This document shows, piece after piece, positions 37,601 to 52,600 of a stretch of DNA of 64,000 nt. The position numbers and the translations under genes are program-made. Source of the DNA: Asterias amurensis. Its lineage: Eukaryota; Echinodermata; Asteroidea; Forcipulatida; Asteriidae. Where the stretch lies: contig NC_092662.1 in assembly GCF_032118995.1 (NCBI RefSeq), positions 372,001 to 436,000 of the forward strand, in the 5' to 3' direction. The notes beneath the pieces were generated by a model. It worked only from the letters and a program-made list of their open reading frames with translations. It was not told the origin of the DNA and searched no databases. Within the stretch, counting starts at the first letter, position 1; every line of letters starts with the position of its first letter.

Positions 37601-40600
37601 GAGAGGAAATTCCAAGCTTATAAAAATATCGAGAAACACTTCCCCCCTCAACATCATATCAGCTTCTCATTTCCAATAAAAAAAATCCCTACAGAATTCT
37701 CTCTTCTGACGGTAAAAGTAAGCGATATCGTTTACTTGGTCACATAATGCCCAACAAGAAAAAACGTGCACAAGTGTACGTGCTGCGCATGACTCTTAGC
37801 CAATGGTAGTTCTACATTGACCTCGGTGAGGGCGCCGATTAAGGAAGGGTCTGCGCATGACTCTTAGCCAATGATAGGTCTACATTGACCTCGGTGAGGG
37901 CATGACTCTTAGCCAATGATAGTTCTACATTGACCTCGGTGAGGGCGCTGATTAATGAAGGGTCTGCGCATGACTCTTAGCCAATGATAGGTCTACATTG
38001 ACCTCGGTGAGGGCGCCGATTAAGGAAGGGTCTGCGCATGACTCTTAGCCAATGATAGTTCTACATTGACCTCGGTGAGGGCATGACTCTTAGCCAATGG
38101 TAGTTCTACATTGACCTCGGTGAGGGCGCCGATTAAGGAAGGGTCTGTCATTTGCAAGGGTTCTATTGTCAAAGTTTCTCAAATAAAGCCTTCAACAGAC
38201 TACTCTAATTATCCGACTTACTTTTCCATGGCAATCATCTGCTGTTTCTGGTGTTGGTAATGATACATCTGTGCACTCTGGGCCAGCTTCCGATCACCAC
38301 TCTGTTTGCAAAAAATAAAGGAAGAGAAAAAGAACTCAAGTTTAAAGCTAATAAAAACCCAGCTGACCGGTCTCCTTGGGCAACAATCACTGCGGTTCCA
38401 GCCAGCAGTAGGATCATCCTAAAAGCTCCTCCATTCTCCTCATCCTTTCAGGTCCTCATCTGAGCCTCCTTCTTGGAATTGATGTTGCATCCAAATAATA
38501 AGGTGTGTACCACAACGCGGCTAAAAGGTTTCACAATAAAAGATACAACCTTATTTACAATACTGTAATGATAATGGATTTCACAGCTGTGGTCAAATTT
38601 GTGGAGTACTGAGAATTTCAAGTCTACTTGGGCCATTGCCTCTGTAAGACCCAATTTAATAATAACTCTTAATATATTTGCTTTGTAAACAAGCTGGACG
38701 GCACCAGTCATGTTTACAGCTATAATTTTTTGGCTGATAACCTGTTTCCACTAAGCAAAGATTTTCTGTGCTAAGCAAAGGTTTTCTGCTCCATGAAAAT
38801 GTTCATGCTGAACAGCTTTAAACTCTTTAACCATAAAAAAGACATGAAAGAAAACAAAACATTCATGTGCTAAAAAATATGCAGAGCTCAGGCTATCGGC
38901 TATCCAATGAGAACTCTATTTGCATTTCAGATTATGTGGAGACTCATCGAAGTGTCGGTAACCCCGAGGTATATTAGACTTGGATAGGTATAAAGAAAAC
39001 TAAATAAAAAAATGGCTGGATGAATGTGTGTAAGTGAATATAGATAGGGCTTGGGGGTAAGAATGGCAGAATGGAAGCATCTGCCCATCAGAGTAAGAAG
39101 GGGGGGGGGCTTGGGAAAGAATTCACACAATCTGAGGAGATCAATGAAAACTAATTCACACTCTCCGAGGAGAGGTTTCCTTCATCAGCTGAGTCCTTTG
39201 CTGATTACAATCTGTAAAGTTGGCTGACCTCAGCCTGCGACGGCCACCGCAGGAAAATAATATGTTTGCTTTATTTGATCAAACACGAAGTTGTTTAGCC
39301 TAAACCATGGGTTATTTTTTTGGAATTATCACAGCGCATTACAAACAGTGTATATGTAAAGTATGGTACACTTGATGTCACGGCAAACCTTTATTTCAAG
39401 ATCACTTAATTCTTCCATCCAGAAATTTCTTCCGACAACTCAAGACAACTTTGACGAGTAAACAGTCACTCACTTCAGTCACTTAATTCTTCCATCCAGA
39501 AATGTCTTCCGACAACTCAAGACAATGTTGGCTGGTAAACAATCATACTATCACTCAATCCCTCCTCCTCCCCATCCCAAAACATCTTCGGACAACAAGA
39601 TAATTTTCCAAGTAACATTCACTCATTTCCGATCCTAAACATCATCCTCCGAGAAATCCCTTCCGACAACTAAAGACAATCTTAACATGCTTAATGAGTA
39701 AACAGCCGACAGTAAAAATAAATAAAAATAATGTGCAGTTTCTCTAACCAGCTTCTCCCTGTACTGCACAAAGAAAGTTCACTACCTTCCTTGCCCTGAA
39801 GGGCTTCAGAGGGTTTATGTTTCCAGAAAAAAAGAGAAGAAGTTATAAATATTCCGAGTCTTGCTACTGATGTATCATTTCTGAAACTGAAACTTGTTTT
39901 GCTTTGACGGCCGTGTTTACATTATAACAAAACCGCCAAGGGGCTTTAGAGGGAAAACTGGATTTCGGTTACCTATATTAGAGCTGTCGGCATCTTTTAT
40001 TGAGCATCTTTTTTATTTGTCTGTCTTCTGAAGGGTTGGGGAATACAGAGAGATTTATTTATTTCTCAGAAACTGTAACTCAAAACATTGATCAGTCCAC
40101 GACAGAATCTGACATGAAGATTGGATTTGTTCATGTATGAGACTCAAATGTATCATAAATCCAGTTTATTGGACAACATTTTCTGTTCTTCTCGTTGACT
40201 TGCCGGAGGCTTTAAGTACGTGTGGAGAACATTTATCACTCATCTGGGAATTCAGCTCTGCTGACACATTTCTATCCTCAGGAACTGATTGCTGTTCAGA
40301 GTAGAAACGAGGATGGAAACCGGCCCCAAACAAAACATATTCACATTAGTACATGACTTGAAGCTGGTAACCCGTCGTACTGACACCAACATATTAAGGT
40401 TAAAGCCCTAAAAACAAAATGGAGGCTACGTGTATGTTTGGAAAAGATCCATCTTAGTTCTACCTAATAATAATAATAAGACTTGTAATGCGCATGTATC
40501 CACCCTGCTGGGTGTTCAATGTGAAGCATTCCATCTTTGATTATTTGTTTCTCTCATTCCAGCCCGTCCTTGACCATGTTCTTTGATGATCCCCACCCTC

Positions 40601-43600
40601 TCAATCAACTCTAAGTGTAAACTCCAAACCCTCTGCTCCTCAATCTGGTATTTCCTCTATTCTACAGCTGAGCGTTTTCTCAGCTGACCGGCTCCATCTC
40701 ATGCGGAAGCGTTACCTGCCTGAGGGGAGTGGGGCGGGGTTGTCTTCTAGATGGTTGAGGTAAATTTGTCAATTTGATGTAGGAGCGTGGACACAGAGGA
40801 ACATGTTAATGACTGGGGAGGAGGCATCAGTTCCTCTCTGTCTAATAACACGGTCCTTGCACTCATCAGAGTTTGGGGTTCATCAGACTCCTCACCCACA
40901 TCCAATTCTTTCATTCCGAATATTGAAAAACTCACTCATCTAAGACCTGATACTTCATGGAGGCACCTAAGGGGATTGCCTGCATGCCCTTTGGTCATTG
41001 CCTAGGTACGGTGCGGACTGCCCGTGAAATGCTCCAGTAGAAATAACGATTTCCTCATAGAGTGCCCTTTACCATGGAGAAAATGCCTTGGTGCCCTTGC
41101 CATTACAAAAACCAAAGCAAACTGGGCTGCCATCTTCCCTTTCCTTGTCTGAAAAGTATCACCTTAGATCTTATGGGGTCTTGTGGCCAAGCAAGTTGTT
41201 AAGGGCACCGAAATCAAGCTCTGGTGTTTCTGATCAGCAGAGTGTGGGTTTGTTGCTCGGTTGTTAAAGACACAAATCCTATTTCAAGGACAACTTTCTT
41301 GCATCACTCCCAAGAAAGTTTGTTTAAGATTTTAAGGGAGTAAACAAGAAAAGCTTCTAAAAACATACTTTATTTCTGATTTCAATAACACCATATTAAT
41401 CGATGTACGTACATTGCATGTACATGTACATTGTGTACTATACATTTAGCTGGTACCTGAGCATCAGCACCTCATGAGCATCAAGTGCACCGTGGGCACC
41501 AACCAAAAGGTCAAAGGTACTCTGGTGTATTATAGAGCCTCAAAGTATGGCATTAAACGTTCAGGCTAATATTGAATAAGAGCGCTGCCTTTTAGCCGAA
41601 CATAAAGTTCATCATTGATTTCAGGGTTCTATAACGGTACCTGATTTCCCTAATGCAGTCCGCAACAAAGTGCTACATCGCCTACCCCCTCTCCCTCCTG
41701 CGCAATTTATCTTTCTAAATGAAGAAGCCAACTGCAAACGACCGATGAGCCACGCTGATCGATTCTATAATTTATTCAAACCTACTGCTACAATCTGAGA
41801 ATCCATCACTCAGGGAACCTCCTCAAAACGCTACAATGTTTAATGTGGACATCTTTCAGGAATATTGACTGTTCAATTTGCATGCTACAAGCTTCAGGAG
41901 AATAGAGATAAACTGCTCAATAGACCTCACCATAATTGACGCACAAACCGCACTGGTTTGCATTGACGGCCGAATATTAGTAAAACATTCAATAGTGTTT
42001 ACGGAACTTTGAACCCAACTCAATATTTTCTATTCTGAAAGAAACTACCTTGTATGATAGGTTGCTTTGTTTCTTACAAAATCAACACTATAATATTTGT
42101 GGCTAACTGTTCTTGTTTTGCATTTGGCTGTCCATAGTTTTCGTAACCTTGGTTGGCAAAGACATAAAGAAGGTTTTTGATAAGAAGTGCCCTTTGCGAT
42201 ACAAAAATTGCCTTGCCCTCTCACTGATGAAATTTTTGGCCTAGTGATGGACACTTTAGTATGGAACCCTTCCTTGCTCATCAAGATTGCTTAGGTACAG
42301 ATTAAATTTGTCCAACTTTGCAAAAGTAAAGAGTGTTTAAACGCAACCCAAACCAACACTTCAAACCATCAATCTTTTCCATCCAAATTGTACCATAATC
42401 ATTAGAGGACAACCTTATTGTTCCGATATTAAAACGTTACGTGTTTCTGGGTCTTCTTGAGATACTCGATGTCACGTTCTGTTTGCCCTGTATTGACATT
42501 TAATATCCTGTCTTTAGTCGTCTATCTACGCGTTTCTCTCTCCCAAAAGCAACAACAAAACAGGGGGTGCCTAGGTGTAACTTCTGCATGGCTGATCATG
42601 TCAGGTTTTCTCGGCGTGACAGATCGGATCGGATGACTCCCTTCATTGTCAACTGTCAACTCCCTTCATTGTCAACTCTCAACTTTTAGGTTGTTGCTAC
42701 GACAGTCAATTGTCCGTCAGTCCTCACATGTTGTGTCTATTTATACTCGATCGTCACACGCATACGCATACCAACTTAAATTACATGAAGACATTCAATG
42801 CCTTCCGCTCTCCAAGAATAGCAACAAAATTTATCACAACCAATCCGAGGATCTGACAGGATGTCTGTAAGCATTTAAACTGCGAAACCCATGTCTGTGA
42901 ACGCTTTTTATTTGATTTTTATCACAAAAGTGCAATTACAGATCCCTTTGAGTAGTAGACCACAAGAGAAACTGACTGGGTAATTGTTTTTTAAAATATA
43001 CCCAGTCAGTTTCCCTTGTGGTTTATTACTGGGTAATCCCTCTGCTGCTGCTTTTCAGGTTGTATTGTAAACTTGTGCTTGAGTTGGGTCAAACTAGCAT
43101 AACAAACCACTAACATATGGTGCTTGGATACAATGGGTTTATAAGGATGTAATTAATGCCTATTTAATAATTCCAGGCCAAGCATAGACCCTCTAAAGTC
43201 AAGTTCACTGGCACTTCATCTGTTAATGCCGAACTCTCACGCTGATTAATTAATAATTCAAGACAGTCGACTAATGAGGTGAGAAATAAGGGCACTCACA
43301 ACTCCAATCAGAAATGCATCGACCGTACTGCACTTCACACTGCATTCTTCCTGCGTATGTTAACTTTACTGTTGGGGGACTAGAGTGCATGGTTTTTGCA
43401 AATAGCAGACTAGTGGTATCAATACCGAAGCCTTGACCACAGACAAGAGCAAACCTAGAACCAAAATTGTTATTGGATTTTGACTTACGGACATGTTTGA
43501 AGGAGTATGTGCACTGGGCCCCGTCAGTCCATAGGCTGGATATTCAGCTTCACTCTGGGCTTTGGCAGTTGTTTGGATTCTGTACGGAAACAAAAACAGA

Positions 43601-46600
43601 TACAACAATTTATGCATTTAAATAAATAATAGAAAAGATAATAACGGACATAAACAAAGAGCTGGTGTTAATTATGCAAATTATGACGCTCATAGGGTTA
43701 TTGGATACGGTCTATAGGGGGTCAAACCAGCAAAGTTACCAGAGAAGGGAAGTGACCTTTGAAGGCAGTGAGCAAGCTAGACTTTATAGAATTACGACCA
43801 GAGTAAGAAAGGAAACGGATAGTCCCAGTGGGAGGCTTTTGGGATTAGGAAAGCAGCATTGGAAACAAAAAAAAGGCGGTGACAAAAAACACCGCACAAG
43901 AAAGAGGAAGACATGTGGGGATGAACTGATCTGAATGACAGAATATCTCGTAGGTGGACTTTAAGTTTGACAAATTAAATCTGAATCAGGCCTGATGATA
44001 CTTCACAAAGGCAACAAAGGTGAATGCCTCCATGCCCCATGGTCATTGCCTTGGTGCCCTTAAATGCTCCAATACTTTACAATTGGCCCCCTTTCAAAAA
44101 CCAAGCATATCCTGCTGATTTCTTGAAACAAATTCAAACCCCCGAACCACACTTGAAGAAATTGACTGTCTTAACTACAAGATGAAATGCTCCTCTATGT
44201 TCGTTACCATGGTAACTAAGTGATGCGGGCATCACTAGCCCATAGATCTGGCAGCAAATTGTACATTTTATAAACGTACATTGTAGGCAAACATTTGTGT
44301 ATCACTCGCCCATCACTTAGAAATTAAGGCACATTTCTGCTACAAATTGACAAGAGAACAGTAGTTAAGGTAATTTATTATCAAATGAGAGTGGTTTTTT
44401 TTCAGGGGACAGTCATTTATTCACAGACTTGTAAGCTGATTTGACGGCTGAAGTATCAAAACAAATTTACTTGGACAGGGTCCCCCAAGGCCCAAAACGA
44501 TAATAACCACATTTTTTCTGAAAGTTGAATTCAGGTTATTTGAAATTCATCAGAAAAAGTTTCCATTGAAGTCAAACAGTTGTGGATGGAGACAAATTGA
44601 AAGATAACAGACTGTTTACAGTAAATTAAAAGTGAAATTGTGTATTTAAAAAATATGAATTTCTTTGTAATAAGACTTTTGTTGTTGTCCTGACACAATG
44701 AATAGTTGTACTAAAAAATAATCTGCAAGTCTGCTAATTGGCTTCCATACCCCTCCTTCCATTGAAGGACAATGCTGGTCGTCAAATTGTCTTAATTACA
44801 CCCTCCAAAAACAAAGTGCCCTCGCTACATTGCTGGATGCTATACAACACCTGCGATGCATTGTGCAAGTATGACCAATATTAGCCGTCGACAAATTTGA
44901 GAATATTCATAACTTGGAGAGACATGGATGAGCAGTTCAAGACAAGTGTGGATAAATATTCAATTTTCAATTTTCATGTTCCATTAGGCTCTTTACCCTA
45001 CCAGCATGACCAACATTTCCCAACTACATTGTACACATGTACAGCGTGTATGTTCCTTGGAGCAAGTACATGTAACATCATGAACAGAATGCAAAGAAAT
45101 TTAAAACGTGTCTGCTTAACCCTTCATCAAATTCAGCGCAATTTTCCCTCCCCTGAAATTACAGTTTCATATCACCACCTCCACACAAACACTCACACGT
45201 CACAATGTTCCATTACCGAACATACAATGCCAGAGGAAAAGGGCTTTACTACAGTCGATAAATTTCCAACAACTCCACAACGTTGAGGTGTCTGTGAACT
45301 AAATTGAATGACATGAACACATGGAAACAACTGCCGAGTGAGAGTTCCTGTTTTTTAATCAAACAAATTGAAGCAGCAAAAGAAAAAAACTACGCACCTA
45401 CCCTGAAGATGCGTTGCTATGGGTGATGTCTTTCAACTCATAACCAATTAATGGGCGGGTCCACAAAAAGAGGGGAAAAAAGAGACGCTTACAAAAACAA
45501 AGGATGAGGATGGAGGGAAACAAAATTATTGCGATGCTGTAGGAATTTTGTTTAATTTAATAAACTCCAGGGCAGTAGCGTGGTAACGACACTTCACGCG
45601 ATGTCCGCAACCAAATTAGAAAATATGTATTTTGTGCAGGACATAATGAAAACACCCGCATACAGAATGGGCGTTGAATGCGCGTTGATTCATACTCTTT
45701 TAGATTCCTAATAAATCATCTTTGAAACGCATGACTAATACCTTAAGGTATACTCCATTAAAGCCATTGGACCCTTTCGGTAAACAGTATTGTCCAAGGC
45801 CCACACTTCGTGTACCACAACTTCTATATCAAGTAACAAACCTGTGAAAATTTAGGCTCAATCGGTCATCGGAGTCGGGAGAAAATAACGGGAAAACCCA
45901 GCCTTGTTTCCGCACGTTTCGCCGTGTCATGACATGTGTTTAAAATAAATCCGTAATTCTCGTTAACGAGAATTGATATTGTTTTGCTGTTTTCTCAAAA
46001 AGTAAAGCATTTCATGGAAAAATATTTCAAGAGAAGTCTTTCACCACTACCTTCTGTAAACCCTGTAATTTATTTGTAAATCTGTGAACTTTTCTTTTTT
46101 TCCTGAACCGAAAGGGTCCAATGGCTTTAACAACAAGCTTCTTTACACACCAGGGATCTCATTTGCATAGTGCTGAATAATTGACAAGTTAAGTTGCATA
46201 AATATGATGTTGCCGACAAGACTTCATGACAACCAACTGATTTTAAAACCTGTCTCTTTCTAGTGCCAGGTTTCCGACTATTAAAAACCCAGCCTATATG
46301 ACTGACCTACGCGCAGTCACATTTGACCAGTACGGAATCATTTTTTTTGTAGCACTATTATCACATCGCTGTTTGCAAAACAAAGAAGCCATCTCTTAGC
46401 TTGAACACAAGGCAGAACCAGCTTAGGATGTCTTCAACATTACAGAAATCAGAGAGAGAGGAGTGGCCGTCCATTCCCCCATGGGATGCCTCTGTTTTTA
46501 CTAAGACGTTCACAAAGAACATTTCAAGCACGTACGATGCAAACAGGTATCCACTAGGAATTGTAATTCCACAGTTAAGCGCTTCAACTTGGCTTAACCC

Positions 46601-49600
46601 CATGCTGTTATATCTGTACCGTGAAGATAAGGAGAGGGAACCTACATTATCCCTAACCAGAATAAGATGAGAGAATGTGTCTTCAAGACGAGTGAAAACT
46701 AGGACTGTGTCAACGGAAAGAGGAGAAGAGGGTAATCTTGTTTTGGCCCCGTCATGGCTTGTTTGCTTTTTCACTTAAAATGGCTGCTGGTGCCTTTGAG
46801 AGTAACTTGTACACATGAGTCAAGTACAAGAATGTTTTAACAATGCACGTGATGTAGACTCGGCCAATCTGAATGCACATGTACACAGCCACTGCTCAGA
46901 GAAAAATAAATTGTGTCCCATTGGACATTTAGCAATCCCCCCCCCCACCCCCCCCCCCCACTAATGAACTGAGAGGACGTCATGTTTAGAGTAACTTTCA
47001 CTAGAACCAAAGACAATTTAATTCAGAGGACATTCCTCTTTTGGACACAAACAAGTGGGTTACATCTACATCCTCCTCCAACCACCACAGGGTCGACGAT
47101 AATCTTAAGACGAATGAAGTCGCAGTCAACATTCTACCAAGGCCTCACTCAGTGACGTAGCAATTGCTGATGAGATAACCCACCATTAATTAGCAATCAA
47201 TAAACGTGAATCCACCCCACATTAAGACTAAACCCGATACAGCCTTAACGAGATAGAATAGATAGCGCAAACATTATACCACTAGCAGATCAATAATCCA
47301 ACCCTCAATTAGTGTTTTTTTCCTCGTTGGCGATATTATAGATTCAGAACGGGTTCATCAGTACAATGAGATCATTACGGTAAGCATCCAGACCTTTATA
47401 TACATGATCAGTCTAATTAAACATTGCAATTTAATGCCATAAAATTCTTTATTTAAAATGCACATTAACTTCTCCAGTACCCGCTTTTGTTTTGCGTTTA
47501 AAACCTAAAATGCCTATCATTTTTGGGTCAATTTAGACATTCTCACAAAATGTCTTTGTATCTTGCTGCTTTGAATTGCCTTGGTACAACTACGTCCAGA
47601 CGTCAATAGTATTTCTTGAGTGCTGATGCCCTCTCTCTCTTATTTCTCTTTTAAGATATCTAGCAATCTTGCACTTTATCTTGACAGTCTTCTACATTCT
47701 ATTTACATGTTGGTAAATGTCAGCATTTCTTGAACTCTGCTTTGGTACAAAAATAAACTTTATAATCAGTGTGATAATAACTAAACTAATCATTTTTTGT
47801 CTTTTCTTTCTTTTTTAATAACTAGCAATCTTGTACTTTATCTTGACAGTCTTCTACAATCTATTAATAATTGACAAACAACAATTCTGTAACTCTGATT
47901 TGTATGGTTGCCATTATCTCCAGCCTCCCAGAATTCTGTTCAACAATGGCTTCTTATATAACGCTCGTATCCATCACTCAATGACGCTGGCAAAGTTTAT
48001 GGCTGAAGTCCAAGCGCTACGTACATGTATGAACCACTTCTATCAGTTCAACTATAATAACAAGTCCCATGCTAATGACAACTTTGAAAAAATACCTTAA
48101 AATAAGAACCTGTGAACAACCTGACAGACCAGTGAAATGGCAAGCTAAACAATCCTGCTGGCTACATAGAGTCACTGAGGAACTTGAAGGCAAACCCTGA
48201 TCTCCATCATCATCAGACAGTGTTACCTTTGGCGAGTTGGTCATGTTTTTCTGCCATAATGAGCCAGCTAGTCATGTCCTCTGAAAGCCTGATGCCTCTT
48301 GTTATCCCAACATGACCTTGTAATCATCCATGGAGTCTTAGTGTCCATCTACTACTCTTGACCATGTCTACAGGGACAGGTGTGGACCACTCATCAAGTC
48401 ATAATAGAAGTGAATGAACTTTGAATGAATGACATTCTACTCTTTCAAATTCGCATGAGACTCGCGATTAACTTTCATGAGATTTAGAACTACTAGAGGC
48501 TACAAAGTCTCCCTTACTTTCCACTACATGTAAACCACTGCCTGAACAATATTGCCCATATAGCTTCAAATTCAAGACACACAAACAAAAGAATTCCTTG
48601 CAGATAATGGACCAATTGAAAAATAGAAGAAAGCTGTCAGGCGAGTGAAATGACAAACTGGCTCGTCACTGAAGAAAGTTGAGGGCCAACGATGCATGCT
48701 GCGATACACCATTCACTGCAATCAGTTCAATTTGTCCATGCTGTCCATTTGTCCACCATGAATGTGCACACAGACCGAGGCTCAACTTGTAAAGGGCAAA
48801 TCCATTAGAAAATCAGAACATCCATTGGAACACTTTGAGTTTGAGATGAGTCTATGAGCAACGAGCGCAGATAAAAGATAATAACGACTTTCAGTCTACA
48901 TGAAACCCTAGCTCAGTAATTAACCAGGTCTTGACATTTGTCCTGCTTTATTTATTTATAGATGTGAATAATCAGTTTGCAGCAATTTATAGATATGTTC
49001 AGCCTGGTTTAGCCTATGGATTTTCTTCCTGCTTATTTACACTTAAACCACCCACTGCCTGGATGCTAAGAACAAGGCCCCTAGCCCATGGGCCAGTGCT
49101 CCAATTTCATGACAAATGTGTATTAGACGACAGGTTTTTATAGCTCTCAAAAATTTCATTGGACCTGAAATATTTCCTTCTTCTAAAAATTTCCTTCTTC
49201 CCATTTGCAATGAAAAGCTTAAGAAAAAAGAGCATACGTTTTGAAAAACAACAAAATAAACCGCGAAGGACACTGACTGGGTAAATTTTAATAAATTTTA
49301 GGTTGGTAAACATTAGACAAAGATAGAAACTTACACTTGTGTGTCCATTCACATTTTACTTTGCTGCCAGTGCAGACTCTATCTCAAACATTTAAACAAT
49401 TTGCAAGTCAGATTCCTAAACAACACTTTTAAGACATACAAGCCCTAAGCAAAAAGACATTCCTCTTTATTTGTCTTGCAACAAAATCCTACCATAAAAG
49501 AAAATTTAAAGCTTCCGGAGTGAATTTCAAATCAAGTAACTCGATCAGGAGTAAGTTCCTCTGTTGGAATTGAGGCAGGAAAAGGTTATTTGTTTTAAGG

Positions 49601-52600
49601 TCTTTCAATGACCCGGAGCCCTAGTGTAGTCTTTTTTTCAATTTCCAACCTGAGATCAATCATATAAATTTGATGCATAATTCAGTTTTGCCAAGGATAC
49701 ATGTAGGTAATGCGTTACATCAATTAAGTGGAGAATGGGGTTATTGAGGGGGAGGGGCCCATGAATAGGATGTGGGGGGCAGGAGTTGCTAGGGAGGAGA
49801 TGGGAGGGGCATGTAAGGAACAATTTCATAGAGCAAGCTCTTGGGCTAATTACAACATGAACATGTGCGAAAGCATCATGAATGACCAGAAAGATTTGGC
49901 AGAGGGTGTGTGTGTCACGATGAAGTTGTAATGGTAATGAACAGACACCTACTGTAGCATGGGAAACGTTATGGGTTCGAATCCCACCCCAGAAGTGTGT
50001 TTGTGGGTTTTTTTCAGTGGAATCAGGAAAGTTGAGTGGAAGTGCAATACACATCGATGTATGGGCTAACAACCAAATTATTTCTATATTAAACACAATT
50101 TGTCATTTGTGAAGGACAGCTCTGCTTTAAAGTTTAAAGAACAGAATGTGTATAGTTAGCAAAGTTGACTGCAACTGCCCTCGGACAAATCTCTCTGCCA
50201 ACCTGACAAAAGTACAAGTGCTCCACAACCTACATATGTCCTAACATACATCTTGTTAATCATGGTGCATTACGTCTGACAGAACTAAATGCTACGCTCA
50301 GTCAACAATGGATCAAATGTGCGCTAGAAACCACATCCACCAATCAGGGCGCAGTGATTGACGCCTGCAGTGTGGGGGCAATTGATTGGTCGGTCTGTGA
50401 AAACATCAACCAGAAGGAGAGACCACCATCTGAAACAACGCTCCGGTGTGAAGGATGATTTGAACCAAGGTCCAAAAAGGTGGAAGGCATGGAATAAAAC
50501 ACTTAGGCCAAGCTCGATGCCTGAATTGCCCAACACTGAATGCTTGAAATTGCCTCACACTGATCGCCTGAACTTCTTTCTCCCTCATGTAAAATTCATT
50601 CCTCATAAAAATAAAATATCAGGGTGGTCTATTATTATCTTTCAAAATCAGCTGAACTCTCCGGGGTTATCAGGGTGGTTAAGTTTACACTCTGTTTAGC
50701 TCCCGAAAAACAATCTGCAAGCTTGAAATACATATTCATGTGAGGAGCAATTTTGATCACACCCTGAGTTATCAAAGATTTGAGAGAAGCTGCGTCTCTT
50801 TTTACGGTAATCAGAGATGGTCCACTTCTTCCTGAGGAGGAGGCGCTTTTAAACCGCCCTTGGGAATATTGAGCTGTGAATAATTAATGATGGAGCTGGA
50901 ATGAAAATAGTATTTAAAGGGATCCTTTATTTGATTTTGTTGTTGTTGTTGTTATTTTGGGTTGTATTTTCAACAGTGGATTTATTCCAATCTTGCAATT
51001 TTCAATTAACTGAAAATTATCATAAAATTTGGTGATCAAGCTTCAGTGAAAGGAGCGCCCAAAAAGACTATACTTTTCGAAGTTATACTTATAATTCTGA
51101 TTGCAGCCACCAAAATATGGAAAAGTTATACTTTAAGCCGCTCAAATGCTATTTTTTCAACTTATACCATCATACAGACATCAATATCTTTTCTGGAGAA
51201 TCAGCTCCTGGTAAGAATTAATCATTTAATTTGCCTTTGAGTTCAAACTATAAACTCCCCCCCCCCCCCTATCCCCTCACTCCTGAATAATTCACTTTAA
51301 GATGGCTGGGCTATTTTAGTTTGGTGAAAACACAAGTAGACAGTTTCTGAGCAAATGTCTAGAAAAAAAGAATGATTTTGGTTTGAACAACATGAAAAGT
51401 ACACAACACTTTAATGTTGATATCCCCGCATAACCAACTTCAAAAACAGCCGCAAATTAAATTTCCAGTCCACATAAACTTGCGTACGTTGGATTAGGTT
51501 TTCGGATCAAGTGGTACTTGTCCGACATAAGTGGATTACGAACGAAACCTTTCAAGAACTGAATTTAATGAATTAACGATCAGGTTCGGTCCGACAAGGA
51601 AGAGTAAAGAATTAATCAAAGACTTTGGTTGACTAGTTCCAATCTAAAAACTCACTGATTGTGAATTCCATACCAGTATAAACAGAGATCCTCCTGTTTC
51701 TCGCTTCTTGATGGAAGTTTCCAACGTGTACGATCTAAAATAAACTAGATTGACAGAAAACGGCTTACAACAAAATTATTGTTATTTCAATTTTCCCCCT
51801 TGGGTTTTTCTCTCTGCATAGACAAAGAAACAAATTTAGCAGAATAACAAAGCCATGTTTGGGTTGGTTTAGAATACTGCATTTACAAATGGAATGCCTA
51901 CACATAATAAATAAATTCAGGAAGAATTAATTTCTCGCAAAGATGAAAAGAAAAACAAAAAATGCAAACCACAAATCCAGAGGGACTGAATGAAAATTAA
52001 TGAACAAGACCCAAGAGGTTTTGGGGGACGAGTCGCAAGTTCCTTCAATTTCACTTCATTATCTTGACTTTACTAGAAATAATTCATAGTATGCAATTAA
52101 AGCAGGACAAACGTTCGCTCCTTGCTTTTGACTTTGCAAAGTATAGTTTGCTGACCCGGCACTACCGAGGAAGCAGGGAAACACAGTCCTTCATTTCAAC
52201 ACATTTGAGGAGAGCTAAAAAAAATTCCCCATAAAGGGACACATTGCATTCAGATTGGGCGCTTTGAGCTATGCAAAGCGGTAGCTATGAAATTAATTTT
52301 GGGAAGATATTTTTAAAAGTAGAATATAATGATTCACAAAACTATACCTTTAATAAAAGATGTCAAGTTTTCCTTTTACATCGTGAACCAACACCATCTG
52401 TAGCTTTACGAAAATCTAAACTTTGATTCTAAAAAATGGTGGACCCTTTTCACACGAATGTCCAAGTTGAATTTGACTTATTTGGAACTGCTACATTTTT
52501 TAGATAAAGGCTATACTCAATTTAATTTTAAATCAATCAAAACCCAGAAGATCTGAAATTCATTTCAACTTGATTATTAAAAATGATCCATCTTTTCATC

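Noticed and set aside
46361..46774. 137-codon minus-strand ORF
   Set aside because: No resemblance to any family, no splice or promoter context, and AT-rich intronic composition; long chance frames occur at this size.
49656..50096. 146-codon minus-strand ORF
   Set aside because: It overlaps a SINE and flanking repeat; the frame is incidental.
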